From Phoronis australis (taxonomy: Eukaryota > Phoronida > Phoronidae), in NCBI GenBank assembly GCA_002633005.1, contig NMRA01000091.1:767820-831819 (forward strand): a stretch of DNA of 64,000 nt. Direction: 5' to 3'. Position 1 is the stretch's first letter. The number at the start of each line of letters is the position of its first letter. A program made the translations under genes and the position numbers. Shown here piece after piece: positions 21,501-34,600 of the stretch. The notes under the pieces are model-generated. The model did no database searches. It saw nothing but the letters and a program-made list of their open reading frames with translations, and was not told where the DNA came from.

Positions 21501-24500
21501 TCGTTTTTCAAAAATTGTCGTGTTAAGTGTAAGACGAGATTGCCGATTAAGTCTTAAGTCAAGTTTCACGAAACAGGCATTTGATACTGGTCTCTGAAAA
21601 ATTAAGGCTGCTGTAGGTAGGGCCCAAGAAAATGTCCATATTTGGTTAACTTCGGAACACTATATCTCAAAAATGGCTGATCGTATTCATATGAGACTTT
21701 TAGGTTGTATGCTTTATGTATTGTTCTCTAACACTCTATTAGGAATTGTTTTTGAAATCTCCTTCTCTTGCAGAATATTTATTTTCATGAAAATTTTAAA
21801 CATTGCATAAAATAAAATTCTACAGGCTTTCTGGTTTCAGTAAGTGCAATTTATTTTTTCTGGGTTACAATTATTTTTTTGGGTTAAGATCTATAGTTTT
21901 GTAAACATTTGGCTCAATACGGCCCACATAACCGTAGCTGGGCTGAATGCCATCCACATAAAATTGCTTAAACATTTTACAAGTACATAGTATGTATTTG
22001 TCTAGTTACAAAACCAATACAATTATTCTTATCGTATAAGGCAAATAATTGCTGAAATTATGTCACAATATCAACCAAGATAGTGTCCATGGAAACCATT
22101 CCGTGGAATGAAATATAAGTGGCAATATAAACCTATTGATGTATAAAACAAGTACGGAATTAGCGACAAAATGGAAAATTTGCCATGCGGCCTCAGACAA
22201 TGCAAATGACATGAGGGTGCTTTGTATGAAATACATGTGCACTCTCTATGCAGGCTTAGCTCACAACAATTTTCTAGGTTATACGCGCGTGGAAAATACA
22301 CTCTGTTGCCCGTTGCAATCACAACATTACAGAAAAATGGCATATCGGTTTAAATAACTCGATGTAAATTTTGTTAAGTTCAGATGTTGGTACATGTGTT
22401 CCACCAACGCCAGACTGTCGTGATTCTATAATGGGAATCGATACTAACAACCTAATGAAGTTACAATTAAGTTTTCCTCTTTGTGAACATAAGTAAAAAG
22501 TTACATGACCGTCGACATATTACGCGTAAAATGACAACTTAAACTGTTTACAATTACAATTCTCAGTCAAGTAGTTTTTATCCATCCTAACCTATTTCAA
22601 CTTTCATCGAGATTAAATGCAAGTAATTTTCTAGCGAACGAAAATCGTTGGTGAAGTCAAGTTTGAATATCGTTTACTCATCTACACCCAGAGTGCTGAG
22701 CAGAAGTAGTTACCAAATTTGACGGTGCCCTCGGCAAGCTGTCCAGTCACTAAGCATCACCACACGCTGACTTCGGATCCATGTCACCAATTCATCCCTT
22801 GGTTTGAAGATCACTGAAAACTGTTGGCGCTTATTTCTCACATTTTGTCTCAGTGAAATTGTTTTCCACTGGCACTGTTCACTAGAACCGAGTCGTTAGG
22901 ACGTTTTGGCACGTCTTTGTACACAAGTTGCATCATCGATGTTTAAAAACTTGTTGGCATATGCCACGCGACGCCATGTGATGACTCGAGACATATTTAG
23001 AAGTGACAGCAATGCCTGGGAACCGCACCAGCTGCTCGCTCGGGGGCTGCGCCTCGAAAGCTACGTTTCCGGGGGGTATATTGCTTTGTTGATCTTGTCT
23101 CATCTTTTGTTGGACCTTATCGACAACTCAGTGCATTTAGCGGAATTTCTAGAAAACTATAGATTTTAATTTTGCGAAAATTTCCTGAAAGTAAAAAAGT
23201 CTGTGGATTTAGTTTTACTTTTACAAATCGTTTATTAATTGGGTCACGGGATCACGTTTTTATTAAAGTGTACCAAAATGAAAGGCTCATTTACAATGAA
23301 ACAACGATATCAACATTATGATCAAATTTTACTGTTGATGTAAATATTCAAAGTGAGATCTCAAAAAACGTTGCTACAGTCTTCTAAAATATCATTTCGT
23401 TTTTGTTTTAAGCATTTTTCAGGAAAATTATGAAAGTCCTATTTTTTTGATAGCCACTTATGCAAAAGTGAAACATGTTAGAAACAGTTCCTAACAGATA
23501 GTTAGAGAACAGGATCACATAGCATAGTACATGTATCTGAGAGTATCATATGATTAACCTTTTCGGATTATGATGCTCCGTCTCAAGTCAACCAAATGTG
23601 ACCAGTGTTATAGGGGGTCCTGCATAGACGTCCAACTACATTCCATGTATTAGTGACTCGCATTTGATGACAAACGCAGTTTTGACCAAGGCTTATCTGA
23701 CGCTAACCGTACGATGGCGAATGCAGGCATAATCATGAATACCTGTATCCCGTGCCCGGATACTGAGCTATTATGATAAATCATGCGGACAGATAAAAGT
23801 ACAGGGTGCAGCTATGAAAAGTTTAAATATTTGCCAGCTGGCCCCACTTGAGGGAATGCATGCATTCAAGTAATCACGTGACTGAGACCGTTAACCAAAA
23901 GACTCCCTCATATGATGATGAACTGACCTGCGTTAGGTAGACGCAAGAAACCTGTGAACACACAAGAAACTTATAAACGCGCAAGAAACTTGTAAACACG
24001 CAAGTGTCTCTTTTGGGCATAGGGAACGCAACCCTGCTTTCTGCTCTTAATTTATTCAGGTGTTAAAAAGAGCAGCGTTTACTCATTAGCGTCACCTGGT
24101 GAAGTTTCCCAATAACGCCTGGTAATTGAGGGTCATCATTTCCTTCTCAAGAATCATGCAAACCATGTAGGGCTGCTGCGTGTGATACGATGAGAAACTT
24201 AAAATTCCATGTTTTTTGGCAAATGACAGGTGAATCCTTAGCCATCATTCATGTATTTACTAGGAGTCCGGTGCATTTTCAAAACACTTTAAAAGATAAA
24301 ATGGTCTTCTAATACCTTAGGCAGTCTTGACTTGCACGGTAAATGTGTAGCAGTTGCCTAATCGAATGCGCGAAACGATTCTTTGATGAAAGTGTACGGC
24401 AAGCTCATAAAGACGATCATCTTGACCGTAACAGTATATTTTTGCTCAAATTCATATAAGCGACCAACAACTAGTTTTGGAACTCTACAGAGTTATCCAG

Positions 24501-24900
24501 TGCCTCGATTAAATATTGTAATTTGTCCATTCAGTAGGAAAATGTCGACGTCACAGCTGCAAGCTTTCCTAATAAATTCCCTTTCAGTAACAACGCTTTT
24601 AACGTTATAGAATTGCGGACAAAACATGTCGACCCTCCCAATACAGCTCAGGGTTTGTGAATTCCTGCATGTTTTGGTAGACAAAATGCGAGCATGCTCT
24701 CAAACACTAAGTGCAAGTCATGTCATAAACTGTCCCATTAGTGTGAAACGACTTGTCTCGCTCCACGCTCTTCTCTGGCCAGGCACTATATTTGAATGGA
24801 ACATCAAGGCATTCAGTTTATCACAGAGGACCTAGTTTGACATTCAAATATTGCAAACGGTACACAAGGATCTGATGATAAAGTAAGATGTATTATGCTC
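18519..24900. other. 6.4 kb without a recognisable gene
   Basis: No exon with splice sites and family features was found on either strand. The longest open frames (18908-19270, 21073-21357, 22906-23169) lack recognisable motifs. The only structured sequence noted is a short tandem repeat at 23940-24005. Confidence 0.45.
23940..24005. repeat. ~21-bp tandem repeat
   Basis: About three units of ACGCAAGAAACTTGTAAAC with small variations. Confidence 0.8.
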
Positions 24901-24904
24901 AAAA

Positions 24905-25608
24905 CAATTTTATTCACATTTCCCATCATAAATGTTTTAACAAAAAGTATTTGTTAACCAGTGAATATATACAAGCTAACACACAAGTGACAAACAAGGC
25001 ACACTAAGTTAAATCTAAATCAAAGTATGCGAATTCTTTAAATTTCTACTAATTTAAAAGAACAAGTGTTTGTCCGCGCCCACAAGTGTTTGTCCACACC
25101 CACAGCTGCTAAGAATTAAAATTAGGCCACAAATTAATATACTCCCAAGTTCCTTTCGTTTTACAGAACGAGTAAACAAAACGAATATCTTATTCATTCA
25201 AAAGGCCACAGAATATTCTAAAACAAGAGTAAATTCAAGTTATTGACATAAACATAGCGTAACGTTTAGTTTAAAACTAATAAAACAGCCACAGAGTAAA
25301 ATCATATACAATTAATTTACAAGTGTCCTCTCTGAAGTAAAACAGTCACCGAAAGAGCAGAAGCATATTTCTTTTTAAACCGGAACTTCATTTTTCATTC
25401 TGACATCAGAAAAGCACCTGAATGGTTAAAATAAAAAAGCATAATACCATCTGTGTTTCCATGTTCAGACAGACGTAAAAACCTCATCCCTTCACTACCA
25501 CAAGACTTTACCAGTCAAAACACCACATGGACCACTTCTGAAAGTCAATTTGAAGTTCCCAAGTTTCTCAGTATGCACAATTGGAAGCTAAAGCAAGACG
25601 AGCTATAC
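24905..25608 (-). other. RIF1: Probable RIF1 3' UTR
   Basis: This follows the RIF1 stop codon at 25609-25611. The plus strand reads TTTTATT near 24910, which on the transcribed strand is a canonical AATAAA polyadenylation signal. A 20-bp tandem duplication (CACAAGTGTTTGTCC, near 25068-25105) lies within it. The extent is inferred. Confidence 0.4.
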
Positions 25609-28600
25609 TCAGTTGCTGCTCGGTGAATGACATTTATTCTTCAACGCCGTGGCCACCTTCATCATCAGTTCACTCAGCTGCTGGTGTGCCTGAAATATCT
25701 GACCACTCTGTAACCTTGACAACGAGTCAGCAGTAACAGTATCTGATAGATACTGGAGAGCACCTGTGATATCCGAATCTGCAGACAATTCTACCTCCTT
25801 CCTCGAAAACTTCTCGTTAGCCTGAGGATCAGGTGGACCATCAGATGGCACTGAGGGTTCGCAATTTTCACTTGATTTGTTAGAAGACAGTGGCTCATTG
25901 TCGCTGGATACAATCTGACTGAAGTCTTCCACATCTTGCAACAAGTCTCCAGAGCAGCTCAGTACTTCTTCAATGCTTGTGTTCAAGTCTGTAAACAAAT
26001 GCACGCGATAACTAACAACGATATACCTCATAAAAACACCAGTCAGTGATCACAAACATGTACACCAGTCAAAAAATAATGTAATCTTCACAAGAAGGCA
26101 GATAAGGATTGATTAGGTTAGCTGCTTCAAATGGCATTTTAAGACTAATTAACATAACACAATGCGACATATGCAAGCACCCTGGCCAAATTACATGTGA
26201 CCCCTATTGGCGAACAAAGCCAAATCACAAATTGCCATTGCCAGCTGGGAATGTAGTCAATCACAGTACGAAGGCTGACCAGGCCTGCGTTCAATAGAAG
26301 CTAGGACCTAGCTAAGGTCAGGGCTTGGAATGGCCAATGACAAAAAAGCGGAAATTTTTACGGCCCAAAACATGCGCGCACCCAGCCTTGAAATGGTCGA
26401 TGTGGACCTTTTGCCGACAAAAATCGGGAAGACAAATAAACGGTACCACCTCCAGGAGCGTGCGTCTGCGTCTTTTTAGCTCGTCTGTCCTCTCCCACCT
26501 CCATACATTTTTGGCTGCAAAGTCGTAGTATTTGTCACCGCGGTTTACAATCACACGAGACGCCATTGAAGAAATCCACCAAGCTATCCCAGATGCCCCG
26601 GCAATGTTGACAATTTACATTCCTCCGAAACATAAAGAGCAACTTCCGCTTTTCTAGGTGAAAGTCGTCGGCAACGCTGCAGTAAGAAAGAAATTTGCCG
26701 CGGAAATTTTATATCAAATCCGATTTTATTTATGCGGAAGCATAATAAAATATGCGGACAGAACACTTGAAAAAAGCGGAAATCCGCGTTTCCGCGGAAA
26801 ATTCCAAGCCTTGTAAGATCTCGTCAAAGTCATGTGTTCTCATTTAAAATACACGGCAATATCTCACGTAAGCTCGCGAAGTCTTGCTTTTTAGCGAGGT
26901 CCTAGCGTTACTGAATGGGAGGCTGGCTTCTGATTTGGGTGTGGATGACAAGGCAGGCCAATGTATGTGACCACCAAACTTTATGACACACAACTCAAAA
27001 ATTGACAAGGACGAAATTACTCAAAGCATGACACGCCACTCGCTAATTTTTAAGTCTTATCTTGAGTAAAGCTGGACACAAATACACAAAAAAGTTTAGG
27101 GAACTTAGTGGAGTCTCTATGTGGGACCGCACTGTTTCATGCAACTGGGCACTGACTTCTTGCGACTGGAAACACTTCTGCCAGAAAACTATCCTAACTC
27201 TCAAAGTACACACATAAAAATTTTTAATTTATGATAGGTTTCTTTTCAAACAGGAAACAAATTACAAAAGCAGTCCATCTGTACTAGTACAATATCATGG
27301 TTTGCACAGACTTCTGGTTGCAAATTGTGAGGCTGGTATGACGAGCACCTGTCACTTCATAACTTATTCAAACCACAATGACCCTAACAGTTTTAGTGTG
27401 TCATTTTTAGAACACGACTTTCGTGACAGTCATGAACATGAAACGAAACAACCTTTTACTTCAGATATTTAAGACGTTTTCAAGGCTTTGAGTAAAATTG
27501 CAAGAAGTTTTCAAGACTTCATTTCAGTTCCAGGTTTTCTCAATGCCTTGGCTCAATTTCAAGGATTTCAAACTCTGTGCAAACCATAAATACATTATCC
27601 TATTACACTATTTGTCACCTTTTTCTTGGAATATCTTCTCCATTTCATCATCAACATTGGGCAAAGTCTCTGCTACTGTACCTCCCTTACATTCTTCATC
27701 AGCTGAAAAATATGACAAATGAAAAGAAAACCAAAACACATGTTGTAATAACATCGCACACATCACAGCTAATAAATTTCTCGAATAGTATAATTGTAAA
27801 GTAACTCGTATTTTAGCTACTCAAAAAATTTCAGCAATGAGTAAAAATGTCATTTCCGAAAACATGTCCAAGTTAATGACACAACTATGGAACAAAATTA
27901 CACATAGATCTTTTCCTGAGGGGGGAGGCGGGGCAGTGAAGTACGCCAGTTGGGCTAGGTCAGTCAACAACGGTTTTAGTTACATTGTCTTCTTAAATGA
28001 AAATGCCATTATAATGTCATATGAGTAAAATTTCATTGGACAGATAACCACACAAGCAAATAACCTCCCCCGGTACTGTGAGAATGTGTTCACAAGGTGA
28101 CAAATCAAACAAGATTTGTTTCACTGTCACGTGAGAGAAAATTCTTGTGCTTCATAAGGTGTAGAGATTATATATCTTTCACTCGAGTCTGCTGTGCTAG
28201 GCCTAAGCAGTTACTTTTAACTTATAAATAAGCATCAAGGATGCAGTTTTCAACTAAAAACCCAAAATACAAAAGAGTGCCCCCTAATTTGCCCAGCATC
28301 ACAAACCATCTCCCTCTGCAAATTTATATTATGAAGTGGAATTTTTGTAGCCCTCTCGTACAGCATTCTAAAGATTCACACGACCCTTACTGTCAACATC
28401 CATTTTGGCTGCATCATCGTCATCTGCAGGTTTGCTCACTTTCCCTGTCATTTGCATCATAATACTGTCCAGGGCCTTCTTCAATGTAACAATCTTAGGT
28501 GACTTGATTGGCAGATTGTTGACCTCATACTCTGTCAGCCGACAGAGGTCGCCGATAGTACGAATGTTCCTGGCACGAATCAATGTTCCTAGACCTCGAG

Positions 28601-31600
28601 ACCTGCAGCACGAGTTGAGTGAGAAATGGTAATCAAATAAACTGAGAAACAAGGCAGAGAGTTTTGTGTCAAGTGCTTGAAGTGCAGTACAATCTCAGAA
28701 TCAGAGATGTATACCAATGAAGACTAACGCAATGCAAGAAACAGTCCTAATTGACCTATCGCAAGCTCCGCCCCCTTGCGCAATGTCGACTAACAAACAA
28801 TAAGTTTTACCCGGAAATGTGGTGTTGTTTGTCGGGTAAAATGGCAGCTTGGAAACGAAGGTGTGTCAATAACGCTGCGTTCTAAATGGTCAGTTAAGCT
28901 GTCACTCAAAATCTTGGCGATAGGTCAATTGTCAAAATTAGTTCTCCATCAGGGTAAATGTAAATGCCAGTTTCTAATCGACAAAAACAATTTTTAAAAT
29001 TTTTGGACTATAATAAATGAAAGATACAACTTCTGTTATGTTTACAATGCACACATATGAAAAAAAAAACAACCAAAAACCCAAATCTGCATATAGCCAA
29101 GATAATACTGCAACACAGCAAACTTAGTTGATCATAACTTATATTTTCAGATGAATTTGTGTTAACCAAAAACTATGAATTCATAAGAATGGTATGGTAT
29201 ATAAAATTGATAAGAATTCGTATTAACAGTTGCTATAATTTTCCATGCAAGATTTGACAGTCAACAATTGTGATAATTTAAACAACTTCTTTCCCCAAGC
29301 AATCATGATAAATGATCAAACAAGGTTTCTAATGAATACTGATCAGACAAATGCTCATTAAAAATCAGTCCAATGCAAATTCGTATCAACCAAAATAGAG
29401 GACGTGTAGATCAAGGCTTGGAATGACCAATGACAAACAATTTTCCAGGTGATGTATCGTTCCACATATAAATAGGCTTGTGCCATACAAATATTTTTTG
29501 TGTTGTAGACTTTAACTGACAGAAATGAATGTTTTTGCATGAATAAAGTTATAAATAATGATAAAAAAGAGATGAAAAAGGAGGAAACTGGAAATAAAAT
29601 AGACAAAATTGAAACCAAAAAGGAGGAAATCCTCTTAAAACATGAAAATTCCAAGCCCTGGAAGATGTGCCTTACCACATGCTGGAGGTCAACTTGGGTA
29701 ACACCTGTTCTACAGGCAAGGTGCAATCTACCAAGTCAGGGTACACAGGCTCCTTACAGTTCAGCTGAGACTCCTGGGTACTTGTGTAGCTTGAGGGCGT
29801 TTGAGTAACAGTGGGAGTGCTGCTGGGGAGCACAGATGACTGGACTCGCTTCTGAAACAACAAATATGGAGTTAAATATTACACAGTGATTATTGTGGAA
29901 CCTCATACGCTACTGTGTGAACAGGTAAATTTAATAACACCTACTATCCATGATTTCAAAGCTGCCATTAAACAGCCTTTCTTCACAAAGCTGAATTTGG
30001 TTTAGACAACTAACAGCAGTGGCATTGGTCTGAACTTGTTCCATACTCAAACCAGTGGTAATTTCTTGACTAGGATAAAACTGACAGTTTGTTGGTGTTT
30101 GAGACCAGTCTCAACGTGTTGGATCATCATGACAGGGTCATTTCATGCTGAGCATGGTGTCAACTGCTACTAGAATAAACTGTTGGCTCCTTCCAAGCTT
30201 ACTTCTCATCTGAGTAAGGAACAAGTACTGTTAAGTCTTTGACGTAAAATAGATTCATGGCAGATTCACAAAATGCAATCTTCAAAACCTTTTCTTCCAT
30301 GTATGGAACACCATCAGCAAATAAATGCTGTAAACATGGTTCGTTGCAATGCGGGTCAATTGTAACTACGATTGCTACAGCATAAACCACGAAATGATGA
30401 TTATCCACAACTCGATTTGATGACGTAGATTTTGGTGGGCAACCTGGTAAAATCCCCGGTTGCCATTCACACATACAAGCAACGACTTAAAATTTTCAGT
30501 ATTTTAAAACTTTCAGTCCTTAAAAGCAGGTTAACACACGAAAGTCGGCATCATTCGTCAAAGACTGGAAGCGCCATTTACAAGTCTTGAACAGGTGCCG
30601 TGTGCTGATCGTCTGCTTCTGCTTGAGGAGATTATTTGGCTTAAGAGGGAGAGATTGGTAATTGTTATAGAGCATGTCAGATACCTCTAAATTTCCGTTC
30701 TGCAGCTCAGGGTATTTACTAAGTTTCTTGGTTTTTCACTTTAGGTACTGCGTATTCTTCATTTTCTGGTCTTGCTGACTATGCATCATCTGTAAGGGTC
30801 ATTACTATAGCAACCCCCATACGTTTCCTTGTATTGCTGACCTTAGTTCCTGTTTGGCGACCACGGAATTTTGCCAAGTCGCATTTGGCGAGTTGACATT
30901 ATGTCAAGCATGTACATCGTACAGCCAGGACAAATCTGCTAATAACACACATCACCTTGCAAATTTTAAAAACAGCAAACAATAACACTGACTGCTTCAA
31001 GTGTTTAACAAAAAGGAGACTAACATGAAGGTGAGTACTTTGTGGCACTGCAAAGATGCCATTGTCGTTATTGCTGGGGCTCACATCACAGTCATCTGGT
31101 TTGGACTGGGACGGCGTGGTCATGAACTGCAAGGAAATTTGTATTTTTGTTAGAAACATATTCATCATATTGCATTTTTTTCACACAGCAATGGTGTGAT
31201 TTAAACCTACACGCATTGCAGTGTTATATAGAAGCTTGTAGTTTTGGTTTGTGTCTTAGAGTGGAAACCTTTTTAAAAGTTTTTACAGTGAGTTGGTGTC
31301 TCAAATTTTCAGATTTCGAGTCACAAACAGTGCAGAATTCCTGAGACGCACACAGCAGCAGTAATTTGAAATCAATTTTTTTATTTGCCCAAATCTGCCA
31401 ACTAAAACATATGTACCTAGGACATGGCAAATTTACATGCTATGAACATTCCCACTAAATAAAATTGGTTCTAACCCCGGTGTTTAAGGTAAACGGCGGG
31501 GTATGGAAAATTGAACTAGACCGTATTTATCCACCTTGGTTGAGACGCGCTCGGCTCATGCTCAAAGGGATGCCGCCAAGCTGCTCTATTCATCGAGTCA

Positions 31601-34600
31601 CGAGCGAGGATAATTGACTTCGCTCATGCGGATATGATCAGCTGATTACAGTCTAGCCTAACAACTNNNNNNNNNNNNNNNNNNNNNNNNNNNNNNNNNN
31701 NNNNNNNNNNNNNNNNNNNNNNNNNNNNNNNNNNNNNNNNNNNNNNNNNNNNNNNNNNNNNNNNNNNNNNNNNNNNNNNNNNNNNNNNNNNNNNNNNNNN
31801 NNNNNNNNNNNNNNNNNNNNNNNNNNNNNNNNNNNNNNNNNNNNNNNNNNNNNNNNNNNNNNNNNNNNNNNNNNNNNNNNNNNNNNNNNNNNNNNNNNNN
31901 NNNNNNNNNNNNNNNNNNNNNNNNNNNNNNNNNNNNNNNNNNNNNNNNNNNNNNNNNNNNNNNNNNNNNNNNNNNNNNNNNNNNNNNNNNNNNNNNNNNN
32001 NNNNNNNNNNNNNNNNNNNNNNNNNNNNNNNNNNNNNNNNNNNNNNNNNNNNNNNNNNNNNNNNNNNNNNNNNNNNNNNNNNNNNNNNNNNNNNNNNNNN
32101 NNNNNNNNNNNNNNNNNNNNNNNNNNNNNNNNNNNNNNNNNNNNNNNNNNNNNNNNNNNNNNTATACAGCTTTCCACCAAGGCTAGGTGATGCAAGACAT
32201 TATTACTTGTTCTTTGTTGCATTATAGTAACTGGTCTTGGCTAATTATCATTTTATGGCCTGGTCATCCATTCAGCCCAAAGTAGTTCCAGAGGTGGCTT
32301 ATCAGCCAATTATTCACGCATGCTGACTCACAATAGAAGCCTGATAAGAGTGAAGGTGGATAAATGCGGTGTTCCTACAGTTTCTTGTTTTAGTGGATGT
32401 GTTCACGACATGAATTATAAATTCATCAGTCATAGACAACTACAATTGAAAATACCAGCATTCTGTGTGTAGTAATTTCTGTGGTGGAAAGAACAACATA
32501 CACTAGTAACACGGCTGATTTACTATTACCATTGACAGAGTGGAGCTCACTGCATCAAATTTGAATTTTGCCTCGACGAATTTGGCTTCCTTGAGTAGAG
32601 TTTGAAAACCTACGCAACGAGCAAAAACTCCCCACAGTATGGGCATCAAATTTCAAACGGTCATTAATTCCAGTCGAGTGTGGAATTCGAAATTTCTGTT
32701 TTAGCTGATAAGACAAAGGCAACGTCTCTGTACCTTGGACTGCGACTGCACAACCTTGGATGGAGTGGTGGTCACCAGAGGAGAGGTGACAGGTTGTTGC
32801 TTAGGCAACTCCAGACATCGGTTGACAGGCTTACAGGCAGAGCTAGGGCTTTCAATAGGTTCGGCAAAGGAAACGCGGCGCTGAAAAGAGTCATAACGGC
32901 TAGTAATCAAGGGACTAATCTACATTTGTATTTCAAAATCTGCTCTCAACCAATAAGGGAATTGAACTGACGACACAAGAAGTGGACAAGTTTTGAACTT
33001 TTGTCTGGTACTTATAAGTGCTAAAGCAACTTTAGAAACTATTTTCAAAAGCCTTTGACTGGCTTCTATTGTCATGTGATGTATCCCATCGCCAGTTGTC
33101 AAAATAGCTAATGTAGCTTACAGCACTGAAAAAAAGCGTTCTTACCTTGTTTGGAGGTGATGGAGAGTCAGGGGTCATGGTCCCATCACTGAGTCTTCGT
33201 TTTTTCAAAATACTACAAGATGGAGACGCCGATGGAGAATAGAGTGAGTATGGTGGGAAGCCAGACGACACAGGACTGCAGTCCGATGAGACCACTGGTT
33301 GGCTGGCTGGCTTCTTAGGTGACGATGTCATCTGTTCTTGTTTACTCTGACTGGTCACCTTCTCGCTACCAACAATTGCAGCATTCAACCTGGACATCAG
33401 TGACCAAGCATTGTCACTGGAAGGTTTAAGGGCTGTGAAAAATTTCCGTGAAGACGGCGACTTCACCGAAGCGTCGAAAGACCGATTTGCTTTTTCAAAC
33501 TTCTTTGCTTTCCTCAGCAATGTCAGAGAGCGATTAAGACGTGGACTGTCCTTAACAAAACTTAGCGACTTGGAATTATATTTCACAAACACAGTTTCAT
33601 TTTTTCTGTTCCCAACCTCCTCTTCTTCTTCAGCTTCCTGCTCAGACTTACTACCGTTACTAACTACCAAACATCCACCACCATCAGGTTTCTCAGTTTC
33701 AACGTGATCTACCAGAACACCAGCAGCAGCTTCTTCCCCGTGATCTTCAACAACATCAGCCCCAAGTCGTTCTTCATTCTTCTCATTTGTAACCACCTTC
33801 TCGTCATTGGACTTTTGGATCTTCTTATTAACAGAGCGTGCTTTCTTCAGTTTCTTGGCAACAGTGTCTCGTGGTTGCAGCTTCAATTTCCTCCTGAAAG
33901 ACAACTCACGTGAAGATCGCAGCAACTTTCGAGTTGGTGAGGTCATGTTGGTCTCTAACCTCTTCAGTTCTGCAGAGAGCTTCTTACTTTTCAGCTGTGT
34001 AGAGGAGCCAAACCGACCAGCAGAACTTGACAGACTTTCAAACATGTCCACACATGAATCTTGATTGCTGTTTGGTACATTATTTTCCCTGTCATCTTTA
34101 GATGTTTCTTTCTCTATTTGCTCTTCCCTACCCTCTACTTGTTGACTTGGCTCACAACCTTTTCCACCATTCTCTACACAAATAGCACCTTGATCTTTAG
34201 CACCATTAGAATGTTGACCTGATATGTCGTTTTCCTTCTCACTTGAACCCTTTTCTCTCCTGCCACTGCTCGTATTTGCGTTAATAACATTGCTAACCAA
34301 ACTGCTCAACGGAACATCATCATCATCTTCAGAATCTCTCTTTTTGGGATCCTGAGCTATTTCAATTTTTGATTTGCAATTCTTCTTTCCCTTCTTCTTG
34401 GATACCTTTGTGTTCTTTTTGTTATTGCTACCTTTGATTACTGTCGACTGGCTCCTGAGGCTATTTCTGTTTGCTTCCTTCTTTTTACTAGTGTCTCTTT
34501 TCTTTGGTGTTCCTTTACGACTTCTTCTAGGTGCAGCAGACATGGATGTTTCAGATTCCTGAGAGGAGTTATCACCATGGTATGACTCGCTATCAGCCAC

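Larger units (their letters stand above)
25609..29851 (-). other. RIF1: RIF1 C-terminal domain exons 26-29
   Basis: Exon 29851-29676 ends PVYPDLVDCTLPVEQVLPKL then TSSMW; exon 28602-28391 continues SRGLGTLIRARNIRTIGDL and LPIKSPKIVTLKKAL, the most conserved part of the RIF1 C terminus, implicated in DNA binding and self-association. Exon 27702-27619 is acidic. The last exon (25988-25609) ends with a leucine-rich helical segment (QIFQAHQQLSELMMKVATAL) and terminates HSPSSN-stop, similar to the vertebrate end. Confidence 0.92.

Noticed and set aside
22906-23169. 87-codon open frame with a hydrophobic stretch
   Set aside because: No splice context, homology or codon pattern to support it; likely chance.
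31653-32222. 189-codon open frame across the n run
   Set aside because: It is translated n; no sequence evidence.
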